64,000 nt of DNA. Origin: Codonopsis lanceolata (lineage: Eukaryota > Streptophyta > Magnoliopsida > Asterales > Campanulaceae). Location: NCBI GenBank assembly GCA_013146195.2, contig CM028378.1, forward strand, positions 85,556,295 through 85,620,294, given 5' to 3'. A program made the position numbers and the translations under genes. The first letter of the stretch is position 1; the number at the start of each line of letters is the position of its first letter. The notes below the pieces were generated by a model. The model was not told the DNA's origin. It was given only the letters and a program-made list of their open reading frames with translations, and did no database searches. Positions 1 through 10,783 of the stretch are shown here, piece by piece.

Positions 1-360
1 GTGGAGTTGATCAACAACTTATCAAAACTCAAAAGTAACTAACAGATTAGAGGTTGAGTTGGTAAACAATTAACTCATCTAGAGTAACTACCAGATAATG
101 GCTCATAAGTTACTGCAGATAACCATAGGGAATTGTTGATCAACTCAAAGTTGCTAAGTTTCCCTTATCATGTTCAGTATTTGTTGTATAAATGCTGGCT
201 ACCCCAAGGCACCACAAACAAACGTATCTTCTGTACCCAGAAGATACTGCAAACACTTCCATTGTTAGAGATCTTTTAGGCCTGTGAAATTCTTGTACGA
301 TGAGAATAAACTGATACTCTAGTAGTATCGTTCATCACGAGCAATCGGCGATCGAGAATC
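1..360 (+). mobile_element. LTR-like fragment (possible Copia LTR)
   Basis: The stretch has a TATA-like TATAAATG near 187, a downstream AATAAA-like signal near 303-309 (GAGAATAAAC), and the mixed composition of a plant LTR U3-R-U5. A GAGTTGATCAACAA block at 4-17 recurs in inverted form near 133-146. No primer-binding site, target duplication or coding remnant is visible and the left edge is cut by the window, so assignment as an LTR is tentative. Confidence 0.3.
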
Positions 361-1803
361 TTAAATTTTCAAGCTTAAGTTCATCATTATTTATTCATAT
401 CTGGATATTTAAACATATATAAACCACGCATTTTTTTTTATCAGATATCCATTTTTTGACTTGTAATAGTCCCTAAAAACTTCATATCCCGATTTATAGA
501 AATTTTACATAAATAATAAAAATTCTTAAAGGTACTGTAATTGGATTTTTTTTTTTGTTTAACAAAGATAACTTGCAATTTAGCTAGAATTTAATGTTCA
601 TTTTCATCATTATTTTGTCACACCTATATTTAACATCAAAAATTAGATTTTTATGTACATATTTTCGTCGTTATTTTGTCACCTTCATATTTCTTAAATA
701 TATATGTAGCTAACTTGCAATTTAGGTGGAATTTATGATAAAACCATGTAACTTAGAATGTAATATATATAACTTGCAATATGCATAAAATTATATTTAT
801 GATGGGAAAGATAAATTTAATATCGATCAATAAATATCTAAGCTTGTCTTCAACCATTTCATTAAGGAGAGAAAGTAACCGATAAAAAATGCAAAAGGTG
901 ACGTCCCTCTTAAATGAGTTTTGGTCAAGTTGCATATAATACATCATTCGTTTAAGGGAAAAAGTTCTCGTTTGAAAGTCAATTTTTTTAAATGACACTT
1001 TTAGTAGGTCATTAGTAATAAAATGACACTATTATACCTTAATTATTTAAAAGTAAGTTTTTTAAATGAAACATCTCAAAATAGTATAATAGATTTTTTG
1101 CCCGCAATGGATGTAGTAATTAAGTTAGTTCTATGAACCACTATTGATTTGAGTTATTATACATATTTAGTGGCAAAGATTTTACACCTAGTTTACGATG
1201 TTCCATTTTAACAGTCCACATTAAAAAATTATAATTATAATTTTTAGAATATTTTATTTTATCATTTACTTGTGTTATAAGCGCATTGCTTACGATTAAG
1301 TCTTTTTATAATTATAACCAAATTTAATGACGTTAATATATATTTTTAATAATTAAACTTTTCAAATGAATTTTTTTAATACAAATTAAGATTCGTAAAA
1401 GCGGTTTCACATTATACATGCTCCAAAGTAACAGCGGACAAAGTGTGGAAAATGTGATAGTAATTTGGTAGCCATTCTTAGTTCTCAACAACCATATTAA
1501 GTTATTAACTCGGGACGTGACTCATGTATAGGCATGCTAGAATAACAAACATAAGATAAGTATGATCATTTTATAATCTTCAAAGAAAAAAGCTAGTTAA
1601 TGTGGAGTGGCCCTCTTGCTTAAGCTAAGTCAGAAGTAGGGCACTACAAGTTGTAGATTGTTATCAATGTGGTAGATTTTAGTTAAACATTTAATAGCAT
1701 TAATTATAGTTTAAACTTGATGATGCAAAAATTAGAATTGGACCGTCCGATTAGATTGTAAGGATATCTGGGCTTGTGATTGGATTGAATCTATTTACCA
1801 ACT
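361..1803. other. AT-rich intergenic DNA
   Basis: About 1.4 kb of AT-rich sequence with no supportable gene. Reading frames are short and full of low-complexity A/T runs. The only recognisable content is the MITE-like relic at about 955-1115. Confidence 0.6.
955..1115. repeat. MITE-like relic, paired with 29410-29590
   Basis: This AT-rich block aligns by eye over about 160 bases with 29410-29590. Shared order: a GTTTGAA.GTCAA segment, a run of T/A, ATGACA(C)TTTTA, a TAGTAATAAAATGACACT-like segment, CTTAATT, and a terminal TAGTAGATT/ATAGATT. Two independent copies suggest a small dispersed element. Terminal repeats and target duplication were not resolved. Confidence 0.4.
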
Positions 1804-2504
1804 TGTTAAGAACACAAAACAAACCTTAGTAGAAGTGCAAGGCGTAGTCTTGCGAAACCACTCTGGTGTGAGAGTAAGTATCATGTGTGAGAGTCAAAGT
1901 AATTTGACAGAGATTCGAAACTATAGAGAGCGTGTATCTTATTTAGGGTTTATGGAGGGGTATTTATAAGCCCCTAATGACTTAGAATCCGTCTAAGATT
2001 GATCTCCTTTGATACATATTAGGGTTAGGAGGAGATCCATAAGTTGTAGGCATGATAGGCGGTGACCGCGTGAATGTCGGAGGAGATATGGTAAGTGTCA
2101 TGCTCGGATAAGGAAACCTTTCACTTGTCATGGAAAGCAAGTCTCTGAGATTCCTTGTTCGATGCTTGCACGGGCGGACATGGCCCTGCTCGGCAGCATG
2201 ATGTTATTCTTGTGATGATAAGTACAACTCCCAGGCATGGCCCGTGCTCGATCGACCAGGTTTAGGTGAAGTATATCGACGATCTCTGCTCGGAAGCCCT
2301 GCTAGCTATGCCCGCTAGGATTGTGGGTCCCATGTTAACGAGCTCGTGACTAGCACACGTGATGTTCACATGTGCCTTGCTCGTGTCCGGCTTTGGGCTG
2401 GGCACATCAGTGGCCATTTGCTCCTTGTCTGGCGAGTATTCTTGTTCGGAGCGAAGTGTTCTTGTCCGGAAGGGATGGCTCTAAGTTCGCAATGGGCTCC
2501 AACA
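1804..2504 (-). mobile_element. Candidate LTR, minus strand
   Basis: Read on the minus strand, the segment starts TGTTGGAGCC at 2504 and ends GTTCTTAACA at 1804, so it has TG...CA ends with a short TGTT/AACA inverted repeat. A TATA element (CTTATAAATA, 1961-1970 on the minus strand) lies at a position suitable for U3/R. Flanking pentamers do not match, and no primer-binding site or polypurine tract was recognised. It may be an old LTR that lost its element. Confidence 0.35.
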
Positions 2505-2793
2505 CTTGTGTGTAAATTTTGAGTCAGTTGTAATTTGAATGGAAGGTAGGAGAGTAGGACATTCTGGAAGATAGAAAGGCAGCCAGCTAGATGCATTATG
2601 CAACGGTTTGTCATTTGGAGAGTAGTAGGGCGAGTAGGTGTATAGGCACGTGAGCCGTCGTTGCTGTTTACACCGTAGGGGGCGTGCTTTACGAAGCGGT
2701 GCATTTAATGCGAGCATGATGGTCGTGATGTCAATCTAATGAAAGAGCTGTTTGGCTCCTTCACTTTTCCCCCCAAAACTCATACCATCTACC

Positions 2794-2801
2794 TATATAA
2801 A
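2794..2801 (+). promoter_or_regulatory. TATA box of the gypsy-type transposon gene
   Basis: TATATAAA in a CT-rich context, followed after about 25-30 bases by the CT-rich start of a probable 5' UTR. It is correctly placed for the gene whose spliced leader and ATG lie at 3000-3271. This is inference from position and motif only. Confidence 0.4.
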
Positions 2802-2824
2802 GCGAGGCCTCTCCCCTTCTTATA

Positions 2825-5800
2825 TTTTATCGATTTCAAGCCTTGAAGAGACGAGAAAGTCTTCAAGCTTCCTCCATCCGTTCCAGATTTCGGTGCTACC
2901 GCTCCCAGATTCCGACCGATCTCTGTTCCATGTTCATTTCGTCCTGCGCTAACTTTGATTCAACTCAGTTTGTGCATAATCTTCAACCACTCTTTGACAG
3001 TAAGTATTTCACCTTTTTTTTTTCGCTCTTGTTGCGTTCTTCGTGTTATTCATTTTCTGGGTTTTATGGGTTTCTCCTTCTTGCGTTTCTGGGTAAAATC
3101 ATTAACCATAGCAAGTCCTTAGGTAGAGATCGAGGAAAGGACCAAACGGTCTTGCTCGCTAGGCGGGCATGGCCTCTTGGTGTACCTAGACTTAGGGTTC
3201 TTAAGTCCCTTTGAACTGTTTGTCTTGCGGATTGAACTTGACGTTCTTTTCCTTGGTTTCTTTTGTAGAAATGAGGCTACTCGATGAATCTGCGGGCAAC
3301 GAAAGAGAAGAATATAGCTACGATGGGCAGAATGACGTGCTGAGTAGCGAGAAGACATTTTCCCTTGACATAGAAGTGGTTGATGCTACTGAGGCTGGCA
3401 ATGATGAGGCTACCAGCGAGCATGGCCCTAGGCCAGTAGTTGAGATAGAAGATTCCTCCTGCGGGTATAGCTTATTTGAGGAAGAAAGTGCAAAGGACGG
3501 AGTGGTTGCTGGCGAGCATGGCCCAGAACAACCAGCCGAGGGAGAGGAGCCCGCAGTCGAGCAGGGCGGTGATGAGGTGATTCGTTCCGTATCCAGGCAA
3601 GGTGCCCCTACTAAAGAAGCTTCCCATTATGCGGGTGCAAATTCTGAGGTCCCTCTGGCTAGGAGGAGAAAAAGTTATGGTCGCACGAAAGGCGAGGCCA
3701 CCTCATCGGCTGTTATGCCTGACTAGTATGAGGATACAGGTGAGAGTAGGTATGCTACCTACTGAGCGTCTTTGGATACTGCGGCTAAAGTGGCTACTTG
3801 GTTCACCTCGTTGGGCATGAACCCTAATGATTATAAAGTGCATAAGATGAAGCTACCCGCGGATGTTGAGCTATCCCCTGAGTTCGGGAATGGGCTTTTG
3901 TTTTTTGCTGACTTTTTCTGGGTTGGACTGCGTCTACCTTTGGACCCGTTTTTTGTCACATTCCTGCGCGAGACCAAGGCAATGCCCTGTGATCTTATGT
4001 TGAATACTATCCTGGCAATAATGGCCTACAACGTGGTCTGCTTCCTGCTTGGTTTTGAGCTGGACATGTATTTTCTCCGTAAACTTTTTATTTTTAGCCC
4101 AATACTGCTGGCCAGATCAGGGTTCGATCGAATACGAGCTTTTTAAGGATCATGAGTGATGTTCAAGGTAAGGTTGAGGCCTGGGACAAGGGGGCCGTTA
4201 TAATTGACTCCCGGGTGGGATGACCAATTAGGCCTATAGAGAGTAGCGGGGTGAAGGTCCCAAAAATTTCCAAGTGGGACTTTAGCTCCAAAGAGGGTCC
4301 GTGACTGCGGGCACTAAAAATTGCTCTTGGTGTTCGTGAGGTGAAAGACAAGTGAGTCGATCAAGAACTCCTACTCGACTGGAAAGAGCTTGTATGCAAC
4401 CCGAAAAAAATTTGCATTTGGTCGGAATCCTGCGTGCAGAGCTGCCTGGGGTAGACCCCTTGTTTACTTTGGAAACCGAGATTACTTATCCCTACTAGGG
4501 TGACTGTCACGGGCAGAGGTTTAAAGTGGACTGCCCGGAATGCCATAAACTTGGTCGTAACTGTCGGCCTGTGTTGGAAGGCGCTGATGGTGGTCACCTT
4601 ATTCTTCCTTTGCTTTAAGTTATATATATTTTGTTTGTTCGTGGCTGTTGTACTGATTTTGTGTTGTTTTCCTTGTAGCTATGTTGACTCCCAGGATGAT
4701 CCAAAGGTTGGAAGAGCAGGAGAACAAAAGGGTTGCTCAACTGGGTAACCGGACACCCCAAGCTCCTCCTAAGGTCCTGTTTGGCCCTCCGGCCAAGAAA
4801 CACTCTACGTTGGGCAAACCCTCTAGCCTGGTGAAAAAACCCGATGCCACTACTCGTCCTGTCCAGGGAGATGTTGGCAAGATCGCTGCTGTTGCCAAGG
4901 CAGTGGACAAAAGAAAAAGAAACTCGTCTCCCCCTTTTGACCGATCTATGCATCCCTACGATTCGGATGTCAAGTTTACCTGTGCCACTCCTCTGCCTTC
5001 GAAAGACAACACCAGATTGTGGCAACAACCTGACTTCGAGATGCCCACCACCATCGCCGTGGCACGGGCCCCTTATGAGTGAGATCGGCGATGGTACCCC
5101 CATGCTCAGGGGTATTGATTTGACTACCCGCAGGAGCCCTGTCGGACTAGTGGGTAAGGGCATCATTAAGCGGGCTCTTCATGACGATGTCTTGCACAAT
5201 AGGGAGACTTCCGACCATGTCATACTCGGGCACGTAGGGCTCTGCTTGAGCGAGGTATGCTTCATAGTTTTGCCTTTAAATATGACTGTTATTCTTATTC
5301 TTTTTTTCCTAATCATTCTTTGTTTACATTCCAGATTGCCTCCTCCTAAACCAATCTTTACAACCGATACTCTAAGGAGAAGGATTCTTGCAAGAAGCTT
5401 GAGTTCGAGAAGTGTGAACTAATGGGCACGATGAAGCGAAAAGGTGAGCAGCTCTCCACTCTTGACAAGGCACTAAAAGAGTCCAACGCTGTGGTAAAGA
5501 AGCTCGAGGAGGAGAAACTGGCCTTGGTCGAGAAGAAGAGCGCATTGGTGACTTAGCTAAAACTGACCCAGGCTGCAGAGGGAGCACTAATCGAGCAACA
5601 AACTCAACTGTAGAAGGAGTGGGGATGCTTTAAAGGCATAGGCAACCAAGGATTCCACGGCCATGGCTACATTCTCAGAGAAGCTGACTAAGGCTAAGGA
5701 GGTGGTGGAAGTGTTTAAGGCTTCTCCCGAGTATGCTTCCTTGGTCCGTAAAGAAATTCATCCCTACTATGCGGTGGGGACCAATCACAGTTGAAATGCA

Positions 5801-6110
5801 GACCATGGCAGATTGGGCTCTTCTCGATCCCTATAGCTCAGAAGTCTGGAAGTTTCACCACTCGGACCCCTATACTAAGGCTGAGCTCGCGGCCCTTGGC
5901 CGGGATGATGTTGATGATAGCCTAGAGCCATGGGTTCCTCCCACTCCACTGCCTGTAAATGTTTGTAGTCTGATCGAGGCTAAACGTGCTGAGAAACAAG
6001 CCCTGATCGACCAAATTTCCAAATAGCTGCAGATGGAGATTGATGCTCTGGCCATTGATGCCGAAGTTGCTCCTGCCTCAACTCTTCCTCCAGACAATAT
6101 TTGATTTCTC
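2825..6110 (+). pseudogene. Putative gypsy-type transposon gene (PF04195-like), decayed
   Basis: A 5' UTR intron is well formed: donor GTAAGT at 3000, acceptor TTTTGTAG ending 3268, with ATG at 3271. The first frame (3271-3726, acidic, Glu-rich) continues in the same frame after TAG (3724-3726) and TGA (3763-3765) into 3766-4146. That part contains the PF04195-like core: LRLPLDPFFVTFLRE, then a segment ending LLGFELDMYFLRKLF. Later pieces are a basic linker (4681-5082, probable acceptor CCTTGTAG at 4678) and a coiled-coil segment (about 5370-5610, rich in Lys/Glu with LEEEKLALVEKKSALV). The tail is at about 5733-6105. Further frameshifts and in-frame TAGs break it. Such proteins are encoded by plant LTR elements, often non-autonomous ones; their function is unknown. 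The downstream flank is interrupted by the solo LTR at 6139. Confidence 0.65.
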
Positions 6111-6330
6111 CTTCTATCTGCCCAGCATGCGTGCCTTGTGTAGACACCCCAATTTCGTACCCCTATTTTAGATATTTTATAAAATGTTAAATCTAGTCAA
6201 AAGGACTAACGAACGTTAACTTTCAGGGGGTTCAAAGTGACAAAAGAAGAAACAAGAAAGAAAACAGGCAAACAATGAACATAAGGGGGGGGGTGTCAAA
6301 AAACGAAAGAAAAACAAAAAGGGGAGCAGC

Positions 6331-6369
6331 CTACTACAATTTTGGGCGTTGGTCCCAAAATTGTAGTAG
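6331..6369. repeat. Perfect 16-bp hairpin in the solo LTR
   Basis: CTACTACAATTTTGGG is followed by a 7-base spacer and its exact reverse complement. Part of the arm recurs just downstream (GCGCCCAAAATTG). It lies in U3, upstream of the TATA at 6501, and could be a regulatory or recently duplicated inverted element. Confidence 0.85.
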
Positions 6370-7115
6370 GGGGCGCCCAAAATTGTTTTGTACGTCCTCT
6401 GTTTTGCTCTTTGGCACAAGTTTTTCAGCGTAGGGTATAACACATTAAAGCACAACATAAAATATCTGATGCTTACCTTTGTGGTTAAGTTTCTTCAGCC
6501 TATAAATACAGACCTCCTCTCAGTGCAAAAGGGGAGACGGAGAGTTCAGAATGGTGAGAAATTATACGCAAAAGGTTTTAAGATAAATCACAGAGTGCTG
6601 TTAAGCTGTCAAAATCCTCCCTAAACACTTATCCCCACCGACCAAAGATAAACCTAGTTAACCGATTAGGTTCTCACCCTATTTGACCGGTTCCAAAAAG
6701 CCAAAACAAGTAGTTGTGCTGCTCAATTTCAGACGCGATATCAAGCCAAAACAAGCAGCTACGCTACCCGATTTCAGACTTGATATCATGACACTTCAGA
6801 CAAATACAAGCAGTTGTGCCACGTGGATTCCGAGGTGAAAAACAACCAAAACAAGCAGTTAAACCCTGCCTAAGCGAAGTTGGTCCGAGTGATAAATCCT
6901 CACGCTTCAAGAGGTAGGTACCCTAAAGGTTATTATTATTTTTGTTTAAAAATAATATTATTAAAATAACAATATATCATGAAATAAGTCGCTATGCTGG
7001 TAAAATTTCCATTATAAATAGCAATAAAAAAGTCGTTATTATAGACTAAATTTCATATGCTCTATTTGTAACTTTAAAATGTAGCTGTTACAAGTTTTCC
7101 TTTATTTTTTATGTC

Positions 7116-7118
<3 letters not shown>

Positions 7119-7181
<63 letters not shown>
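7119..7181. repeat. (TA)n microsatellite
   Basis: About 31 uninterrupted TA dinucleotides inside the solo LTR. The related LTRs also carry a (TA)n tract at the equivalent position. Confidence 0.95.
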
Positions 7182-7186
<5 letters not shown>

Positions 7187-7499
7187 AAAAAAAATATATT
7201 TAGCCAAAAATCTATTTTGAGACTAAAAGGGCGAGTTGGGTGCCTAACCCCTTCCCAACTCGTAAATTAGCATCCGAACCCTTATATTCTAGTATATTTG
7301 GTTTTTCTCAGTTTAACCCTAAAATAGAGATGACGACTCTGTTTAAACAATTTTGAGTCCACAAAATGAGGTCGAGCGTATTCCATGCGCTCGAAGTTTT
7401 GAAACCTTGCCCGTTTTTTCAGTAGCACGGACCGGTTCGGAACGGGGCACTCACACCTTGATATTTGAAACTTTGGGATGATTGTAATGTTTGAACAAG

Positions 7500-9092
7500 T
7501 ATTCAATAATTTGGTCCCTGGACATGTCGAAAAATAATATTTTGGCCCTCGAACATTAAAACTAACTAATGTGGTCCCTCAACCTGTTTTTTTTTTATCA
7601 ATTTCCCCTCTCCCACCACTAGCGTTAGTTTTACCGTCTGTTTTTTAAAAAATGAATAGAATACCCTTGGTCTAAACAAGCGGGAAATGAGGAAGGGGTT
7701 CGACCCTAAAATCCTAAATTATCCCAAGTCCTTTTCAATTGACCCTAAATTCTCTGTCTCTCTCTTCAACAATGATACAAAAAGGGGTTCGATTTCATTG
7801 CGTTGAAGAGTTGAAGAATCAAAGACATTGAGGACGTAAATCCAAAAAAAATTGAAGTCCTTGGAGGTTGATTGAAGGCAATTGGCATGAAATCTTGACA
7901 TTATACTTTGATTTTAGGGTTCTTTTTGGTAGGTAATTCATATGAAATTACATTTAAGGGTTTTATAGTTCTTCAAATGTAAATTATATCTTTTACTGTC
8001 TGATTTTTATTTAGAGGTCAAAACATATGAATTGACCCACATAATGTGTATAAATGAAGGGGCTTTAATAATTTTTGTTGTGTTAGGGGCTTTTTATGGC
8101 TGACACTGTGATATGAATATTGTAGTTGCCTACTTATTTTATTGCCTTTTGACTTGTTTGCTTATGGTTTATTCTAGATTATTGTTGTGATAGGTTGTTG
8201 TCTACTTATGTAAATTTTCAATTAATAGTGTTGTTGTCTAGAGAACTTAAAAAGTGTGACTTTTCTTACCTTTTGACTTTTCTTCTTGTGTTTTAGAAGT
8301 ATAAAATGCTAGGAATCAGTTCGTATGGTCCACATATGCCCCATATACATTTACTGAGAGTTAGAGACAAAAAGTAGACCTCATCTTCATGCTATGTCTA
8401 CCACCATTGATGTGGATCCATCTTCTTTTGCAGGATGGGCATCTTCACTATAGTAGTCTACCATGGGGGTAATTTTGTCAAAGAGGGGGAACACATGAAA
8501 TACATTGGGGGGGGGGGACTTATGATGCGTTAGATGATATGGACACAAATTATATTTCTTTTATTGTCTTAAAGGAATGACTTGAAAAACTATTGAACTA
8601 GAGTAATGTCAAGTGTTTGTGCACCTAATTCCAGGTCAAGATTTAGACAATGGACTTAGAAGAATGTATAATGATAGGGAAGTCATATGCATGTGTGAGA
8701 TATTAGGGAATGAAGAGTATCTACATATGTATGTTGAGCATTCAATTGATGAAGGTCTACCATGTAATGTTGGTCTTCTTACTGGTACACAAGAAAATGT
8801 GGCTGAGTGTTTTATATTTGATGATGTTGTACATGAGGAGGAGGATGTTCATGCTAGAGATGATGTACATGTTGAGGATGATGTGAAGGATGATGCAAAT
8901 GTTAATGGTCAGGAAGATGTAAATGTTAATGGTCAGGATGGTGTACATGTTAATAATGATGAGGATGATGTAAATGGTGAGGATGATTCTAGTGAAGATG
9001 AGACTTATATTACAGATAGTGAAAAAGAAGAAAGTGAGTATGAGTACACTGTTAATGATGTGATATAAACAAGTGATGAGGAAGTGGCTTAC
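7500..9092 (+). mobile_element. 5' part of a Mutator-like (MULE) transposon
   Basis: The left part (about 7515-7620) has the repeated 'TTTGGTCCCTGG...TGGCCCTCGAAC...TGGTCCCTCAACC' pattern typical of long terminal inverted repeats of plant MULEs. About 800 bases downstream is an open segment with the N-terminal PB1-like domain of MULE transposases. The transposase core, zinc finger and right terminal repeat are absent; the sequence is interrupted at 9092 by a minus-strand LTR. Exact left terminus and target duplication were not resolved. Confidence 0.55.
8435..9068 (+). pseudogene. MULE transposase N-terminus (PB1-like domain), frameshifted
   Basis: From ATG 8435 the frame reads MGIFTIVVYHGGNFVKEG and continues to KYIGG, the start of the PB1-like domain found at the N-terminus of many plant MULE transposases. 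A run of 11 G (8507-8517) then breaks the frame. The continuation (TYDALDDMD.., then FVHLIPGQDLDNGLRRM..., ending in IYVEH-like MYVEHSIDEG) is recovered in other frames. After the domain comes an acidic Asp/Asn/Val-rich repeat (about 8820-9010) built from VNGQEDVN/VNGQDGVH-type units, ending at TAA 9066-9068. No MULE catalytic domain follows. It is a non-functional fragment. Confidence 0.65.
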
Positions 9093-9351
9093 TGTGAGTG
9101 CCCCGGATTTTTACGACCGATCCCTTGCTGATGAAAAAATGGGTGGTTTCAAAACCTTAAAGCGCGTGGAATACGCTTGGCCTCAATTGGGGACTCAAAA
9201 TGAGATCAACAGAGTCGCCATCTTTATTTTAAGGAAAAATAAAGAAAAACCAAATGCAACCAGATTTGTAAAGGGTTCGAAGGCTAAGTTACGAGGTGAG
9301 AAAGGGTTAGGCGCCCAACTCGCCCTTTCGGTCTAAAAAAAAAAAAAAAAA

Positions 9352-9394
<43 letters not shown>

Positions 9395-10462
9395 CACACA
9401 CACATATTATTACAGACTTGCAAGAACCTCCTTCATGGAATTACAAATACATTTATAAAATTTTGGCCATAATAATGGCTCTTTTAAGTGCTATTTTCTT
9501 ATAGAAATTCGGGTTGCATAATTGCTTATTTTTCTTACATTGGGCTAGCCTAAATAGCACTTTTATATATTAAAAACTTTAAATAGTCTACCTCTTGAAG
9601 CGTGGGGGTTTTATCCCGTACCAAACTCCTTCTTGTAGATTCTAGGGTGCGCTCACTCTGTCCTTCAGGGAGAGGGAGTCTTTTTTTGCTGTTTTGCTGT
9701 TGCGGGGATTCGGGTAAAGTAACTGCATCTGAAAAATGGTTTTCGGCCTCGGGATTCGGGCGGAGCAACTGATTGCTTTTTTGCTGTTGTTTGTTTGCTT
9801 ACAGCGGAAATCGGGCAGAGCAACTGCTTGCTTTTTGCTGATTTGGCATCTGGATTCGGGTAGGGCTAATGTTCTTTTTTGGATTTTTGGACCGGAGGAA
9901 TAGGGCGGAATCCTAGCAGGGCAACTAGGTTTCACTTTGGCCGGTGATTTTTAGTGTTTGGGGGAGATTTGACAGAGCTTCGGAGCTGGAGGGAAATTTC
10001 TTTGGCGTTCTCTCGTTCTTTTGGGAGAGTTTTCATGAACTTGCGCGGTGAAAAAGAGTGTGAATTCTGAGTGCCGGATGCCTTTATTTATAAGCGAGAA
10101 TCCTGGCTTTCTTCGTTGTTAAGTTTCATTCACCGAGCTTCATCGGCTTGTACCGCGTGATGAGAAAATTGTACAGAAGACAAAATGCTATAGTGCAGAA
10201 GGCACTATTGGGCGCCACCCAAAATAGAAGTGGGGACGGCTCCCAAAGGAAGTATGGGCGGCGCCTGGGGGTCCCTGGGAAGCTCCCAGGGGCTTTTCCG
10301 TTCTGATTTGTGGCACTTTGGCCCCCTGCAATTCACTGTTCATGTATTCTTTTGCATTTTTTGCAATCTAAACCCTATAACTTGATATTTGTTAGCTTTT
10401 TAACATGTCTTGATATTTCATGTCATGTTGCATACCAGGAGTACGAAATTGGGGTGTCTACA
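9093..10462 (-). mobile_element. LTR of the TGTAGACACCCC family, minus strand
   Basis: On the minus strand it begins TGTAGACACCCCAATTTCG at 10462 and ends GGGGCACTCACA at 9093, homologous along its length to the solo LTR at 6139-7455. TATA is CTTATAAATA at 10085-10094. Flanking pentamers (CTTAC left, GAGCC right) do not match, so this is not a clean solo insertion. The adjacent bases at 10463-10474 read GTTGAGGGGCTC on the minus strand, a plausible polypurine tract. That makes it the 3' LTR of a minus-strand element whose body is mostly lost. Confidence 0.75.
9337..9404. repeat. Poly(A), (TA)n and (CA)n simple-sequence tract
   Basis: A poly-A run (about 9336-9355), then (TA)n to about 9384, then (CA)n to about 9403, inside the minus-strand LTR at the position of the (TA)n tract of the solo LTR. 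Confidence 0.9.
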
Positions 10463-10783
10463 GAGCCCCTCAACGATGGATTTTACGACTAAACCAAAAC
10501 TTACCAAGTAAACGAACATCATTGATAAGAAATAGACTCCCAAATTTCGTGGAAATTAAAATGGGGAGGAATGCAATATGTAGCAGTTTATAGATGCGAC
10601 AGTTTAGGATGCAGTAACTCAAATCTCACATACCCTAGGCATATTTAGTCGGTTATAACAGGTTATCGTAGTTTTTAAGCAGATATGCAATAAAATGCTC
10701 TAATGGTCGCACCTACCGAAATAGGCTGCCTACGTATCCCTTTCTCAGGAATCAGACCAAGCGTAGTTCGACCTAATGCAAAC
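10463..10783 (-). mobile_element. Internal remnant upstream of the minus-strand 3' LTR
   Basis: About 320 bases between the PPT-like run and the Copia LTR at 10784. No coding frame is recognisable. The block around 10710-10770 (GGCTGCCTACGTATCCC... CGTAGTTCG) has the look of a conserved non-coding retroelement segment, but I cannot assign it. Its boundary with the Copia LTR suggests the later insertion removed or split the rest. Confidence 0.4.

Larger units (their letters stand above)
6139..7455 (+). mobile_element. Solo LTR (family TGTAGACACCCC), 5-bp target duplication
   Basis: The element starts TGTAGACACCCC and ends GGGGCACTCACA, with CCTTG duplicated at 6134-6138 and 7456-7460. A TATA box (TATAAATACAGA) lies at 6501. 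No coding sequence lies inside, so it is a solo LTR left by recombination between two LTRs. Two relatives are in this window: 9093-10462 (minus strand) and 27898-29016 (plus strand, 3'-truncated). All share the start, the mid-element TATA, a (TA)n tract, and a 3' segment reading GGGCGAGTTGGGYGCCTAAC in A and B (degraded in the third copy). The LTR-retrotransposon lineage is not certain; the PPT-like run beside the minus copy suggests Ty3/gypsy. Confidence 0.8.

Noticed and set aside
2366..2717. Two overlapping minus-strand frames of 112 and 78 residues
   Set aside because: They lie across the edge of a candidate LTR, overlap each other in different frames and have no recognisable domain.
7330..7345. 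GATGACGACTCTGTT (and GATGGCGACTCTGTT in the minus copy) as a tRNA-Arg primer-binding site marking the LTR end
   Set aside because: The repeat continues in both copies to GGGGCACTCACA, and the 5-bp duplication CCTTG places the true end at 7455. The motif is therefore inside the LTR.
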